Positions 45,823 to 56,273 of a stretch of 64,000 bases of DNA are shown one piece after another (within the stretch, counting starts at the first letter, position 1; every line of letters starts with the position of its first letter). The notes under the pieces were generated by a model that was given only the letters and a program-made list of their open reading frames with translations, was not told the origin of the DNA and did no database searches. The position numbers and the translations under genes are program-made. Source of the stretch: Symsagittifera roscoffensis (Eukaryota; Xenacoelomorpha; Acoela; Convolutidae); NCBI RefSeq assembly GCF_963678635.1, contig NC_087069.1:11468986-11532985 (forward strand). Reading direction: 5' to 3'.

Positions 45823-46527
45823 TCACTTGTGTTCTATTCGGTGGATCATAACCCCCCATTTTGTCAACTCCGCGTCTCTGTCGTGTTGATTTCCTCGTTG
45901 CTGGTTCACACTGGCTTTTTTTTGGTTTTTCTTTCGTTTTCCACCGACGGATCTTGGTGATTTTTCCCTAACCGACGGTACATCATCTTCTTGGTTCGCC
46001 GCACCTTTCATCGTTTCACTTCGCTCGATTTCCCACTCGCTATCATCGTCGTCCTCGCTCTCGTCCGCACTATACTCTTCTATCCTTTGTTTCGTCAATC
46101 TTCTTGCGTTGTCCTTTGCAATACGACCCTTCTCGGCTTTGCGCTTATACCTGCTGGATTCGCTTGGGGCCGGGGTACTAGGTACAATTTTACTCGGTCC
46201 TGGGGTGCACTCATCCCTTCTACTCTCGATTAGGCTTTCATCAGCCGCCGATCTAAAAGACACACCACTCCACCTTAGTAATGACCCTTTTTCCATTTGC
46301 ACCATATGTTTAGTCAATTTTTCAATTTTTAATGGCAAACGTTTATACCTTCTTGGGTCCTTGGGATCCGTCTTCCCGGTCCTTTGGTATACGGTCGTTG
46401 AACTTGTTTTGTGCTTTTTAAGCCAAGTTTGGGTTTTTGGTGGACTTATTTCCTTGGGGTCAACTTCTTCCGGAGCCCTGGGATCCGCTACCACATCGTC
46501 ATCCAAAATGATTGGAGCTTTCCTGTT
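45823..46527 (-). pseudogene. gypsy-type pol C-terminal basic/acidic tail
   Basis: A 227-codon open stretch in the same frame as the upstream integrase fragment, separated from it only by one stop at 46530-46528. It is rich in Lys, Arg, Glu, Asp and Ser (for example YKRKAEKGRIAKDNARRL and YSADESEDDDDSEWEIE) and has no cysteine. I infer a C-terminal extension of the polyprotein after integrase. It might instead be a small third ORF, since no env-like signal peptide or membrane segment is visible. Confidence 0.6.
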
Positions 46528-47112
46528 TTAAGGGGCATACACCAAATCACTTCTCTTCTCCCAATCTAGGGTGAGTTCAACTTCCGGGAGGTTTCCCGCC
46601 TTGTCTAAACAAGATAAATTTTGGTTAACAACATTGTTCCATGTTAAGTTTTTCAATGACGGCTTTTTTGTTAAGTTTCGCAGAGCCGTATTTGCTTCTC
46701 GTCCATGGTATGCTTCAAAAGGCGTTAATTTAGTTTTAGAATGTGGCACAAACTGTAACGCGCTAAGCGCCCGGGATATCATTTCTCCAAACTTTTAGTT
46801 TTTATTTTCCTGAAGGTAAGTTAACACGTAGTTTTTTATCGACCCAATAGTTCGTTCAACCATTCCTGTCGCGTGATGATCCTTAACCGGAGATTTAATA
46901 AGTTCGATACCTTCGTAGTTACAGAAACTTTGAATTTCATTAGAGAAAAGCCCCGTAGCCTGATCCATGTTCAATTTCCTTGGGTGTCCATGGGTATTTA
47001 TGTACTTCCTTAGGAACTTCAATACATTTTTTGATTTGTTGCTTGAACAAACATTCGCCGACGGCCAATGCGAGAATGTATCTACTGCTACAAGCATATA
47101 CTTTTTCCGACC
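46528..47112 (-). pseudogene. gypsy-type integrase core
   Basis: One frame with a single internal stop (near 46797-46795). The catalytic triad is visible: Asp in VAVDTFSHW, Asp in NMDQATGLFS and Glu in GMVERTIGS, with 35 residues between the second and third (D,D-35-E). After the stop, MISRALSALQFVPHSKTKLT and PFEAYHGREAN are typical of the region after the core. The frame joins the zinc-binding part only by a shift at a G run near 47120. Confidence 0.78.
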
Positions 47113-47114
47113 CC

Positions 47115-47432
47115 TTACATAATTATTGGGCCCCAGAAATCTAATTGGACCAAATCATTGGGTTCCTTAGGAACATACGTTTCCCCCATGTCACTTTTCG
47201 GAAAGCCCGGTTCAAGGTTTTTACCTGCTTCTAAACAGCTTTTGCAGTATTTTGCCGTAGCCGCGATGTTCCGTTGCATAAGGTGAATCCATACGTCGTT
47301 TGCGGCAGCAAACATTTTGTCCCGCCCGTGATGATTATAGTGTAGACGAATCAGAATTGCTGATGATAGATCCTTCGGTTTTGATAACCGGTCGTCCATC
47401 CACAGGCAATTCTCACGTACTGCGAAATCGTT
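47115..47432 (-). pseudogene. gypsy-type integrase zinc-binding domain
   Basis: HYNHHGRDKMF followed by YCKSC gives the H-H-C-C pattern of the retroviral-type integrase N-terminal domain. VQLDFWGP marks the start of the core. One in-frame stop (near 47433) separates it from the preceding spacer. Confidence 0.75.
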
Positions 47433-48280
47433 TTAGTGTTGGGCGTAGTATTGTTCTAGTCTTGTTCTAATCTCCTTTGCTCGTGGGTTTTTGTCCCTGA
47501 TGTTATCTCTGATAGTCTTCATAAATGGATCTTTTTCAATGTTTGCTTCAATCAATTTTAAATTCAAAACTTCCGGGTGTTCAATTTTCTTCACTATTCT
47601 GCTATTCGATGGCACTATAGAGTAGATCCATTTGTCGGTTTGTACGTGTGGGTACGATAACCCGGGAAACTGGTGTGGAAAAGATATGATCGTATTTAGT
47701 TTTTTAGAATTAGTCTGTTTAATATCAAGTTTTTCGGGTGGTATCATTTCAATATCGGAATCCGAACTAACGCTATGAGGTTGATTCATGCGATTCATTA
47801 CAACGTTTAGATTCACATTTTCCGAATTAGTTGATGTGTTAACGATGGCCGAAGTTGGGGGATCACTTTTTCAGGCGACTTACTCATTTTTGTATATTTT
47901 GGGTTACTCCAATTATTCCCAATTAGTATTTTGCTACTGTAACTTTTTAAGGTAATTGGCTTTTCAGTGTAATCTCTGCTACTGTAATTTTTCAAAGTAG
48001 GTGGCTTGTTGTTGTAATTAGTAGAACTGGAAGGATTGCGATCGTTTATAATCAAGTTTTTATTCTTGCAACTGTAATTTAAGCAATGAGAACAAAGTCT
48101 GAATCTCGTTCTTCGGTATTTGCATTTTTCCCGTATGCAAATATCTCGACGCTGATTGGTTAACCGCCGGTTGCATGTGAGCACGCCCTCTATTGAGCGT
48201 TTGTGCTCACGGTGAATATTTGCATATTCGTCTTTTCTTTCATTCTCATTGGATGAAACTGGATCGTTGTTTCGAAACAT
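47433..48280 (-). pseudogene. gypsy-type pol spacer between RNase H and integrase
   Basis: Two overlapping frames (48280-47813 and 47816-47433) encode hydrophilic sequence with HEHKRSIEG-like words and CIREKCKYRRTRFRLCSHC. No known domain is evident. The frame break near 47815 is another sign of decay. Poorly conserved linkers in this position are common in gypsy polyproteins. Confidence 0.5.
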
Positions 48281-48960
48281 GACTGTTTGCCCTCTACCGT
48301 TGGTTTTCGCTTAATGTTATTCACTTGCCCACCCCTAGGCTTCATTTTATCCTTCGGCTTCAACGCCGCGTTTATCATTCTTATCTTTGCTTCTGTAAAA
48401 TTCTCATCGTAATGACTTGTCTCGTGTGCCTCTGCGGACGAAAACCGAGACAAATAGTCAGCCATCCCCATTTTCGACCCTTGTCTATGTTCAACTTTAA
48501 AGACGTATGGCACCAGTCGATCATACCATCGAGTTAATCGACTGAAAAATGTTTTATTTCCTTTTGGCGACGAATTCAACAATGTAAGTAGCGCTTTATG
48601 GTCACAAATGACTGTGAAATACCGGCCGTATATATGATTTCGAAAGTGTTCCGTGGCCCACACTACCGCAAGTAATTCTACATCGTTTATGGAGTATTTT
48701 TTCTCAGCTGGATTAAGGTAACGGGATGCAAATGAGATGGGATGCCACTTGGATGCGCCATACTGTTCTAACACGGCCCCTAAGCCATTGTGACTAGCGT
48801 CACAAATAATTCTGGTTTCACGGTGCATGTCGAAGTGTCGTAATTTGACAATATTTTTCACCAGCGAGTTTAAATGTTGGAATGCTTTTTCGCAAACGGT
48901 TGTCCAAACAAAATCGTGATTTTGACTCAGTAGTGGCCTTAACGGTGCGGTTTATTCTGC
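48190..48960 (-). pseudogene. gypsy-type RNase H domain
   Basis: IICDASHNGLGAVLEQYG (first catalytic Asp), VELLAVVWATEHFR (Glu), VICDHKALLTLL (Asp) and GMADYLSR (final Asp) give the complete RNase HI set. Upstream, toward the BEL insertion, the frame continues through sequence resembling the RT connection region but is broken by stops. Confidence 0.8.
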
Positions 48961-49069
48961 GAGATTGGGTAAAAACTTGTGTAAACTGTGTGGTGAACCC
49001 TTTAAAGATTTCAACTGCTGTCGAGTTTTGGTTTTCAGGTCTTCAATTGCTTGTTTTTTTCTTACTAAG

Positions 49070-49528
49070 TGTGGCCGCTCTAATCTCCAAACGAAAATAA
49101 TTGAATCCAAATTCGTAAATTAATAAGAGATATTTATCGGTAAAAAACTCAGGCAATAGATAAATTTCGGTATTTTTCTTTTGATCAGGACATCATACAA
49201 CATTTTTAGCATATGTTCGTTTTTGGTACAAATCAGCGCAAGCTAGCCACAAGAACCGGTCGGTAATGTCCTTGAGACAAATTGCTCTTTTTGGCGGGCA
49301 ACCTTAATCAAGGCTGAACCGAATTAGAACCAAAAAACAGTTAAAATAGGATGTAACCCCCATTTTTAGTATATTAATACATGGGCAGGTGGGTGACTCG
49401 AACCTACGTCAACTGTTATTTCACACATATAATCGGCGTTAGCTTACTTTGTCTTAGTCCGCTTGGCCAACTGTGCTTATTTTATATGCATCTATACTCT
49501 TGTTTTATTCTACATTTGCATTGCAACA
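49070..49528 (-). repeat. BEL 3' LTR
   Basis: 459 bp. Read on the plus strand it begins TGTGGCCGCTCTAATC and ends TTGCAACA. It has a 10-bp segment (ATCATACAAC or equivalent alignment, near 49190) that is absent from the other LTR. It contains the tRNA-like block at 49382-49476. Confidence 0.95.
49382..49476 (-). other. class II tRNA-like block in the BEL 3' LTR
   Basis: On the minus strand, TTGGCCAAGCGGACTAAG matches the D-arm and A box of Leu/Ser tRNAs, and GGTTCGAGTC matches the B box. The block is 95 nt, as expected with a long variable arm. Acceptor and T stems pair poorly, so it is not a working tRNA gene. Confidence 0.6.
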
Positions 49529-50330
49529 TCCTCCCCCCCCCTGGAGAAGGAAGAACCGGAGCGAGCTTAACGGTCGGCCGCGTGACTTCACGGGTTGCGG
49601 TCCTGACAAGGGCGGATCGGGCGCAACCGTCCTGTCCGTAGTTTAGCTTGACGATTCGGGCGAGAGGGTAGTACCCACGCGGACTATCGGGCTCAATCAC
49701 CCACACGAGATCGCCTGTTTTAAGAGTGAAGTCAGAATGAGTGTGCCACTTGACACGCTTATTCAGCGAGGGAACATATTCACGAAGCCAACGAGACCAA
49801 ATTGCGTTAGCATATGACTGCGCTCGCACGTACCTTTTCTTGTGATCGAAGTGCTCCCCGGGTAAAAGTGAAGGAAAGCTTGTGGCATGTTGTCCAAGCA
49901 AAAAATGGTTTGGGGTTAACACTTCTAACTCACGTGAATCGGTACTAACGGGAGTGATTGGCCTCGAATTCAAAGCCTGTTCAACTAAGCAGAGTGTTGT
50001 TCCTAACACCTCTTCAGTGACTCGCCTACTGCCTAGGATATCGTACAGCACGCGCTTCACGCTTCGGACGAGGCGTTCCCGGGAGCCGCCATGATGGGGT
50101 GCGCCCGGCGGGTTAAATTTCCAAGTAACACCTTTATGTGCAAAAATGGTCGGAGCCATGCCATTCCAGCTCTTGATGCAGGCAAGTAATTCCTTTTCCG
50201 CACCAACGAAGTTCGTGCCATTATCCGACCAGATTGTGCTTGGCGTACCACGGCGCGCAACGAACCGTTCAATGCCCATGACACACGAACTTCCAGAGAT
50301 GGTACAATCTCAAGGTGTACAGCCCTGGTG
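49482..50330 (-). CDS. BEL integrase core C-part and DUF5641-type tail (frame-broken)
   Basis: The frame continues the integrase in a different phase from the main pol frame. It contains WSDNGTNFVGAEKELL (second catalytic Asp) and GGSRERLVRSVKRVL (catalytic Glu), then VEQALNSRPIT. The C-terminal domain has YVPSLNKRVKWH, TGDLVWVIEPDSPRGYYPLA and RPTVKLAPVLP, typical of BEL integrase ends (DUF5641). The open frame reads on into the LTR. The join with the upstream frame, near 50300, needs a one-base shift and looks like a mutation rather than a programmed site. The integrase of this copy is therefore inferred to be inactive. Confidence 0.85.
49529..49541 (-). promoter_or_regulatory. BEL polypurine tract
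   Basis: On the minus strand, GGGGGGGGGAGGA abuts the 3' LTR, the expected plus-strand primer position. It overlaps the integrase reading frame. Confidence 0.8.
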
Positions 50331-53300
50331 GTGAGGCAAGTAAAAAAGAATCCCCATCTTTTTTCCGTGCTTCTGCGCACCGGAACGTAAAGCGGTCCAA
50401 AGTAATCCACACCCGTATGATTGAAGGGTGGTTGCTTATATCCGAGACGTTCGACAGGTAAATCGGACATAATTGGCTGGATGGTGCTTGCTTTGCGTTT
50501 ACGGCATGTCACACATTGATTTTCGATAGACCGAAGTAGTCGACGCAACCCAAGTATTGCATATTTCATATTTAAAACGGAGCGCATGTAATCTAATCCT
50601 TGATGAAAATGCTTATGGTGGAGGCTGCGGGCCAACAAACGAACTAAGGTATGTCGGGCGTCGAGTATTATTGGGTGCTTAGTATCAAACTCGGTATTCA
50701 CTAAGCGCACAATCCGTCCGGTGGAACGAATGATTCCAGCGGGACCGGAAATTGTGGCAATTTTACTACTATTCTTAATAGGTTTGCCAGCGGTGAGTGT
50801 TTTCAACTCAACGGGAAAGGATTCCATCTGAGCAAGATGAATCAGTTTGCTTTCTGCAATATCAAGTTCAGTGGGGTCGGTGATTCGTAAGTCCTTACCA
50901 CGAAAATGCTTATGTGAAGGCAACATCCTCAACATAAAAGCGACTACTCGTTTATATCTTGTAAAGGAACTGAACCTTTCCCAATTGAACCCGTGTTCGG
51001 GATGTTTGATTGATGTGACATCGGTGACGAAGGAAGATGATGTCTCCAAGCAATTATCAACATCACAAGAAGGACCCTTCAAACGAATTTTATTGATTAC
51101 CCGATCGTCGGGTATAAACGGCCAATCAGTAGTCCTGAGGATGCTCGGACCAATAACCCAGCTGCTATCCTTGAGGGCTTCCGAAGAAATCCCCCGCGTA
51201 CCGGTATCAGCTGGATTATCGCCGCTCAGAACATGGTGCCACTCATCAATAGGGGTCGACTCGAGGATTTCGCCGACACGATTAGCGACGAATACAGGTA
51301 ATTTTTCAGCGGAGTTTAGCCACTGCAAAACTGTTGTACTATCTGTCCACATAAAGACATGATTAATAGAGACGGTAAGGGTGGTCAGTATATAATCTTT
51401 TAGTCGTGTGGCGAGCAGAGCAGCTTGAAGCTCTAGCTTCGGTATAGATAGCGCTTTCATGGGCGCAACGCGAGCTTTACCAAAGATGAAGGATATTTGG
51501 GTTTTATGCGAGCTCGCGAGTCGCGCACGCAAAAATCCAACAGCACAGAAAACGTCCTGCGAGCTATCACCGAACATGTGGAGCTCAATTTGATCAACAG
51601 GCTCTGTGAAGTAACAACGGGGAATAGTCAATTGCCCTAAGAGAGGGAGACCGGAGTACCACTCGAGAAACTTATCTCTTATGTCTTCTGGCAATTCGTC
51701 GTCCCAACTTTGACCACTGATTTTCCAAATATCTTTCAGTAAAAGACGGGCCCTAACTGTGTATGGAGCTACTAACCCAACAGGGTCAAACACAGAAGAG
51801 ACGAAACTGAAGACGGTTCGTTGAGTTATTGCTTTATCGAGAGGACGATCCACGCCTCTGCTAACAACCAATGTGTCTTTCACATGGTCCCTTTCAAGAC
51901 CTAAGACGTGTGATGATTGTTCGGCACCGTTACATATTTCCTTGATGGGTGAAGACGAGGTTTCGGATTCCTCGGGATTCATTGCTGAAGTGATTTCATC
52001 AGCATTACTGACAAATTTAGTCAAATTAAATCCTCCCAATTTAAGTAAGGAAACCAAATTGCGACTAGTTTTAATTGCTTGGGTAACGTTCTCGGATGAA
52101 TCCAAGTAATCGTCCATGTAAAATTTTTCATTTACGACTGAGGCGGCCTCAGGGTATGTGGACATATTATCAGTTGCTGTTTTTCGCAACGCGAAATTGG
52201 CGCACGTAGGCGAATCCCGTGCGCCGAATATATGGCGAGTGTACTGATGAACTACCACATCGGAAGTGGTATCCTCCCGCCACAAAAAACGGAGCGAAAT
52301 TTGATCGCGGGCAAGGATTCCTACCTGGAGGAACATACCCTCTATATCCGCGGAGACGGCGTACTTATGTTGACGGAATCGCAAAAGCGCAAAAATTAAA
52401 TTTTGGAGTAGGTCAGGACCCACCAATAAGGACTTATTTAAGGATGTGCCGTGAAACTTAGAAGCCCCATTAAGGACTCGAAGCACCTTACCCGGCTTAT
52501 TCGGATTTACGACGGGATGGTGCGGAAGATACCACTCGCGATCGCAACGCTTACGTGGATCATGCGGTTCGACGGTAACGACATAGCCTTTCCTAATGTC
52601 CTCTCTAATTGTTTCTGCGTATCTTTCGCGCAGCTCAGGGTCTTTACTTAACCTTCTCTCCAATGATTTAAATTGGGCGAGTGACGAGTAATAATTGTTT
52701 GGTAGACTGACATTACTATCAATCCAAAGCATAGGCACAATGTATCTTTCGCCATTGTGAACGGTTTCAAAATTGAGGATGGATAAAGCATGTTTATCCG
52801 CGGCGGAACGGGCATCGACTTGTTTGAAAGCACCATACGATTCCAACTCGTACCAGGATTTTATCTGGTCGGTCAGAAAAGAATCTTCAACAACACACTT
52901 GAAACACGAAGAAGTAGAATTACCGGACGGCGGCAACAGACCACTTAAGACCCAACCTATCGGTAGGTGAATGGAACACGGTGAGTTTTTATCATCTCCC
53001 AAGATGAACTCAATGGGTCTAACGGCGTGGTAGTAGTCTTGTCCGATAATAACTTCAACGTCCTCATGATTATATTGAATGGGCTTAATAGGTGCTAATT
53101 GTGGATATTTATTCTGCAAATCAGCAATATTGATTAATTCGGAACCAATCCGAATATTGTCCTTAGCATATGCACAGAGAGAAAATACCAAATCACTATT
53201 ATTCGGCTTGGAGGAAACTGTGAACTTGACCCTCTGAGTCTCAACAACGGTGGTCGAATTGAAACCACTAATTGACAAGTTAACGGGCTCCCCTACTAAG

Positions 53301-53887
53301 CCGAGATGGTTTACGAGTGACGAAGACACCCAGGAGTGAGTCGATGCACTATCACAAAGAACCAACGTCAGGAGACTGGTTACATCCAAGGATACACCAA
53401 GTGTTGCAATTGGCAACAACCCTGTAGAAGATTCAATGTCATGTACATCACTAACAGCGGCATGGGTGGAAGTGTTTGTATTCTCCTTGGATTTGTTTGT
53501 TCCAGCCTTCTTCGAGACATTCGAATTTTCCTTCCGAGGAAATATTCTTTCGGCTCCATGGAGCAAGACATTATTTGTGCTATCACACTCTGGCTTCGGG
53601 CACTTTTTTGCTCTAGAACATTGCCGGAAACTATGATTGCCATTGAGACAAGCGAAGCAAAGTTTCTGTTCAGCTACGTATTTTGCTCGCTGAGTAGCAT
53701 TCTTTTCCTTAAAAACAGCACAATTCCACAATGCATGACTACCCTTACACAAAACGCACGGCGGAAACTTAGACTTATCCTGAGCCTTACTTGTTACCTG
53801 GCTATTGGCTGCAAAAACTTTGGTTGTTTTTGGTTTCACTGGTTCCTCGTTTTTTTGCCTTAGAGTTGAGTAAACGTAATCTTTCAT
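50290..53887 (-). CDS. BEL pol: zinc knuckles, protease, RT, RNase H, integrase N-part
   Basis: A single frame of about 1200 residues up to the integrase break (it reads on to 50057 out of phase). Two CCHC-type knuckles lie at residues 44-56 and 77-90 (CFACLNGNHSFRQC), followed by CPKPEC. The aspartic protease (DUF1758-type) shows LVLCDSASTHSWVS at 176-189. Reverse transcriptase spans about 430-620, with SADIEGMFLQV and FYMDDYLDS (590-593 YMDD). The peptidase A17/connection region has VFDPVGLVAPYT at 699-710. RNase H shows FGDSSQ (774), KLELQAALLATRL, WTDSTTVLQW (849) and NPADTGTRG (894). The integrase zinc-binding part has HHKHFHQGL and CVTCRKRK, then VDYFGPL and TTRAVHLEIV. It lies in the +1 phase relative to gag, and the overlap contains an A7 run. 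Confidence 0.92.
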
Positions 53888-56189
53888 GCCCCTCGGCCTT
53901 TTCTTTCAACCAGTTGTTAAAGTCTAAGAGTGTTGGTCGCTGCCAATTATGTCTAACAGTATGCATTGACCAAGCCTCCTTGAGGTTAGGCGGAAATTTA
54001 CTAACAGCTTGGTTTAACAGGTTAACACTCTTTAGATCATCGTTGAAAGACAATGATTTGAAAACTGCTACGAGGCCAGATATGACAGAGGAGAAACTAA
54101 TGACATTTTCCGAATTGTGCATCTTAAGTGGCGGAAAAGTATTCAGCTTATCAAGATGCGCACCAACAATGGCATGTGGTTGCCCAAACTTCCGTTGCAA
54201 GGTAGCCAGTGCATCCTTGTAAATAACGCCACTATAACTAAACTCCGCAATTGCAGTTTTTGCTTTGCCTATGACGAGCGTTTTTAAGTATGTCAGTTTC
54301 GTATCATCGTTGAGAACAGCGGAATCAACGGTGGACTTAAACTGACCAAACCATTCGTGCCAGTTTAACGGGTTGCCGTCAAACTGGGCTAACTTCCATT
54401 CAGGAAGATGATCTCTGCGGCTATGCATCAATAATTCCGCCAATTCACGAGCGGAGAGAGGTCGATCCGATGAACAACCTTGGTTCGGATAAGCGGGAGA
54501 CGGTGCGTAGTCTTCGTTGACTGGCTGATAACCAGTATTAATTTGATTGACAAAATGCGGAACATGTTGTGGATGAACTGGGGGAGTATTAAAATACACA
54601 GTCCCACCACTAGTATACGGAGCGGCGGTGTTACACGATGGGACAATAGTAGTCACATTAGAAAAAATGTTTCCAGCATTACAACTCTGAGCAGGCGTGA
54701 CGATTGGAGTTGTAGCTGCCAATCGCCATAAGTTTGCATCACTTGTGTAGTAATCGTTGATATAAGGTGACACAGTATGCGGAAAAAAGGGAAGATTATG
54801 TTGCGTCTGGACTGGCGCTGCATGGCAATTAGGTGCCGAAAAGAGAATCGGCGTTGTGTTTACTCCAGAAGATGAGAAGCCACCACGAGCAAATGCAGGC
54901 GACAAAGAAACAAAACCAGAACCGGGTTGGGCCGGTAACATTGGGACAGGTAATGATTCCGGTTGCGCGATGGCAAAACTACCATTAGTTATGTTTGAGC
55001 TCATGGTCTGTAAAGGAACAGCAGACGGTGGTGGTAACATGTGTGCACCAGAATTCGTATTGTTAACTGGGAATGGAACAGAGGCTGGGAATGAAACAGA
55101 AGCTTGCAATGGCAAAAGGCTTGCGCTGCCAAACTGAGGCATAGCCCGATGTCCATGACTATGGATTCCAGGGTCACTCAATGCTGTGTGCTCATGGTTA
55201 TGACTATTACTGGTGTGAATTGCATGAGCGAGGATGGCGGAAGTCGTCGGTCCTGACGAAATGGGTACAGGAGTGAAGGCCTGCAAACCTGGCGCACTAG
55301 CAACGTCGGGAGGTGATTGTGAACTAACGGAGTCTACCCAATCATTAGTTCGATCGGTTGCTACCTTTGAAATAGGTTGACTTACTCCTGTTAAGTTACT
55401 TTCCGCTACCTTCTCGCTAACCTCAGATGAACTGTCCTCAAGTTCAAACGCTTTCAATTCCATTTCAAATAGTTGCTTTTTATGATTTTCAGCCAATTGC
55501 TCTAGTTCCAGCTGACTTTGTTCGAACTTAAGACGGTTCTCTTGCTCTTTAAGTCTTAAAGATACTTGATATTGCCTTTCCAGCTCCTCATGGCGTCGTT
55601 TTACTAAAGCTAACTCATGCCGTTTCTCACTTGATGACATAGTGCGAACAGCCGACGTATGACGAGTGGAAGCAGATTTATCAGACTTATGTGAGTCAAG
55701 CTTTCTACTATCCTTAGACTTATTAGAGACCTTAGACCTGTTTTCAGATACTCGTGCTGCTGAATCACTTGTTTTGTGGGAGCGTGAGGATGTCTCAGAC
55801 CTATCTTGTTGTAAAGATCCCTTGCTCCCTGTAATGCCGGCTGCTGGAAATGACGAAGGTTCAAGGCTCATCTTGTAACTCTGAGTTTCGTGCATTACTT
55901 TATCGTTCATTTCGGTTACTTTCTTAAGCCAAAGGTCTTGCTGAGCAATAATTTTTTCAGGATTTTCTGTTTTTCCCGCTAACCTAATTAATTGCTCATT
56001 GACGTCGACAGCTTTTTCCAACGCAATTTTACATTTGTAAACAGCATTATCAATTTTTGTAGTGCGACTATTAATCTCAATGTACTCAAGTAATAATGAG
56101 TGACCTTTAAGCAGCTCATTTTCTAGATTTAGACGAGTTTCGAATAACTTGCGTATCTTACTTTGGAATTTTTCGTCCATGTTTTTCAC
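53802..56189 (-). CDS. BEL gag (DUF1759-type), 795 aa
   Basis: It begins MKNMDEKFQSKIRKLFETRL and has an N-terminal helical region. A Ser/Lys-rich linker follows, then a coiled coil at about residues 190-260 (KRRHEELERQYQVSLRLKEQ and onward), a long Pro/Ser/His-rich low-complexity stretch, and from about 598 a BEL-type capsid domain (DUF1759: LPEWKLAQFDGNPLNWHEWF, LKTLVIGKA, FGQPHAIVGAHL). The frame ends in the zone of an A7 run (GCAAAAAAACG, near 53843), after which the pol frame is in the +1 phase. This could be a programmed +1 shift, a mutation or a homopolymer sequencing error. The start chosen is the first ATG that keeps the N-terminal helix. Confidence 0.9.
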   Translation of the reverse strand: MKNMDEKFQSKIRKLFETRLNLENELLKGHSLLLEYIEINSRTTKIDNAVYKCKIALEKAVDVNEQLIRLAGKTENPEKIIAQQDLWLKKVTEMNDKVMHETQSYKMSLEPSSFPAAGITGSKGSLQQDRSETSSRSHKTSDSAARVSENRSKVSNKSKDSRKLDSHKSDKSASTRHTSAVRTMSSSEKRHELALVKRRHEELERQYQVSLRLKEQENRLKFEQSQLELEQLAENHKKQLFEMELKAFELEDSSSEVSEKVAESNLTGVSQPISKVATDRTNDWVDSVSSQSPPDVASAPGLQAFTPVPISSGPTTSAILAHAIHTSNSHNHEHTALSDPGIHSHGHRAMPQFGSASLLPLQASVSFPASVPFPVNNTNSGAHMLPPPSAVPLQTMSSNITNGSFAIAQPESLPVPMLPAQPGSGFVSLSPAFARGGFSSSGVNTTPILFSAPNCHAAPVQTQHNLPFFPHTVSPYINDYYTSDANLWRLAATTPIVTPAQSCNAGNIFSNVTTIVPSCNTAAPYTSGGTVYFNTPPVHPQHVPHFVNQINTGYQPVNEDYAPSPAYPNQGCSSDRPLSARELAELLMHSRRDHLPEWKLAQFDGNPLNWHEWFGQFKSTVDSAVLNDDTKLTYLKTLVIGKAKTAIAEFSYSGVIYKDALATLQRKFGQPHAIVGAHLDKLNTFPPLKMHNSENVISFSSVISGLVAVFKSLSFNDDLKSVNLLNQAVSKFPPNLKEAWSMHTVRHNWQRPTLLDFNNWLKEKAEGHERLRLLNSKAKKRGTSETKNNQSFCSQ

Positions 56190-56273
56190 AAATTAACAAT
56201 ATTCTACGGATGCTCACTTATAGAAAACAATCAATAAAATGAGATAATGTTTTGGTACGTAATCAAATTTGCA

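Noticed and set aside
45991-46531. Plus-strand open frames of 80 and 140 codons
   Set aside because: They are antisense to the charged pol tail of the gypsy-type element and are hydrophobic mirror images of it.
49381-49641. Frame starting MGRWVTRTYVNCYFTHI, repeated at 58445-58687
   Set aside because: It lies antisense in the two LTRs over the tRNA-like block and reads into different sequence at each copy. It is a by-product of the LTR.
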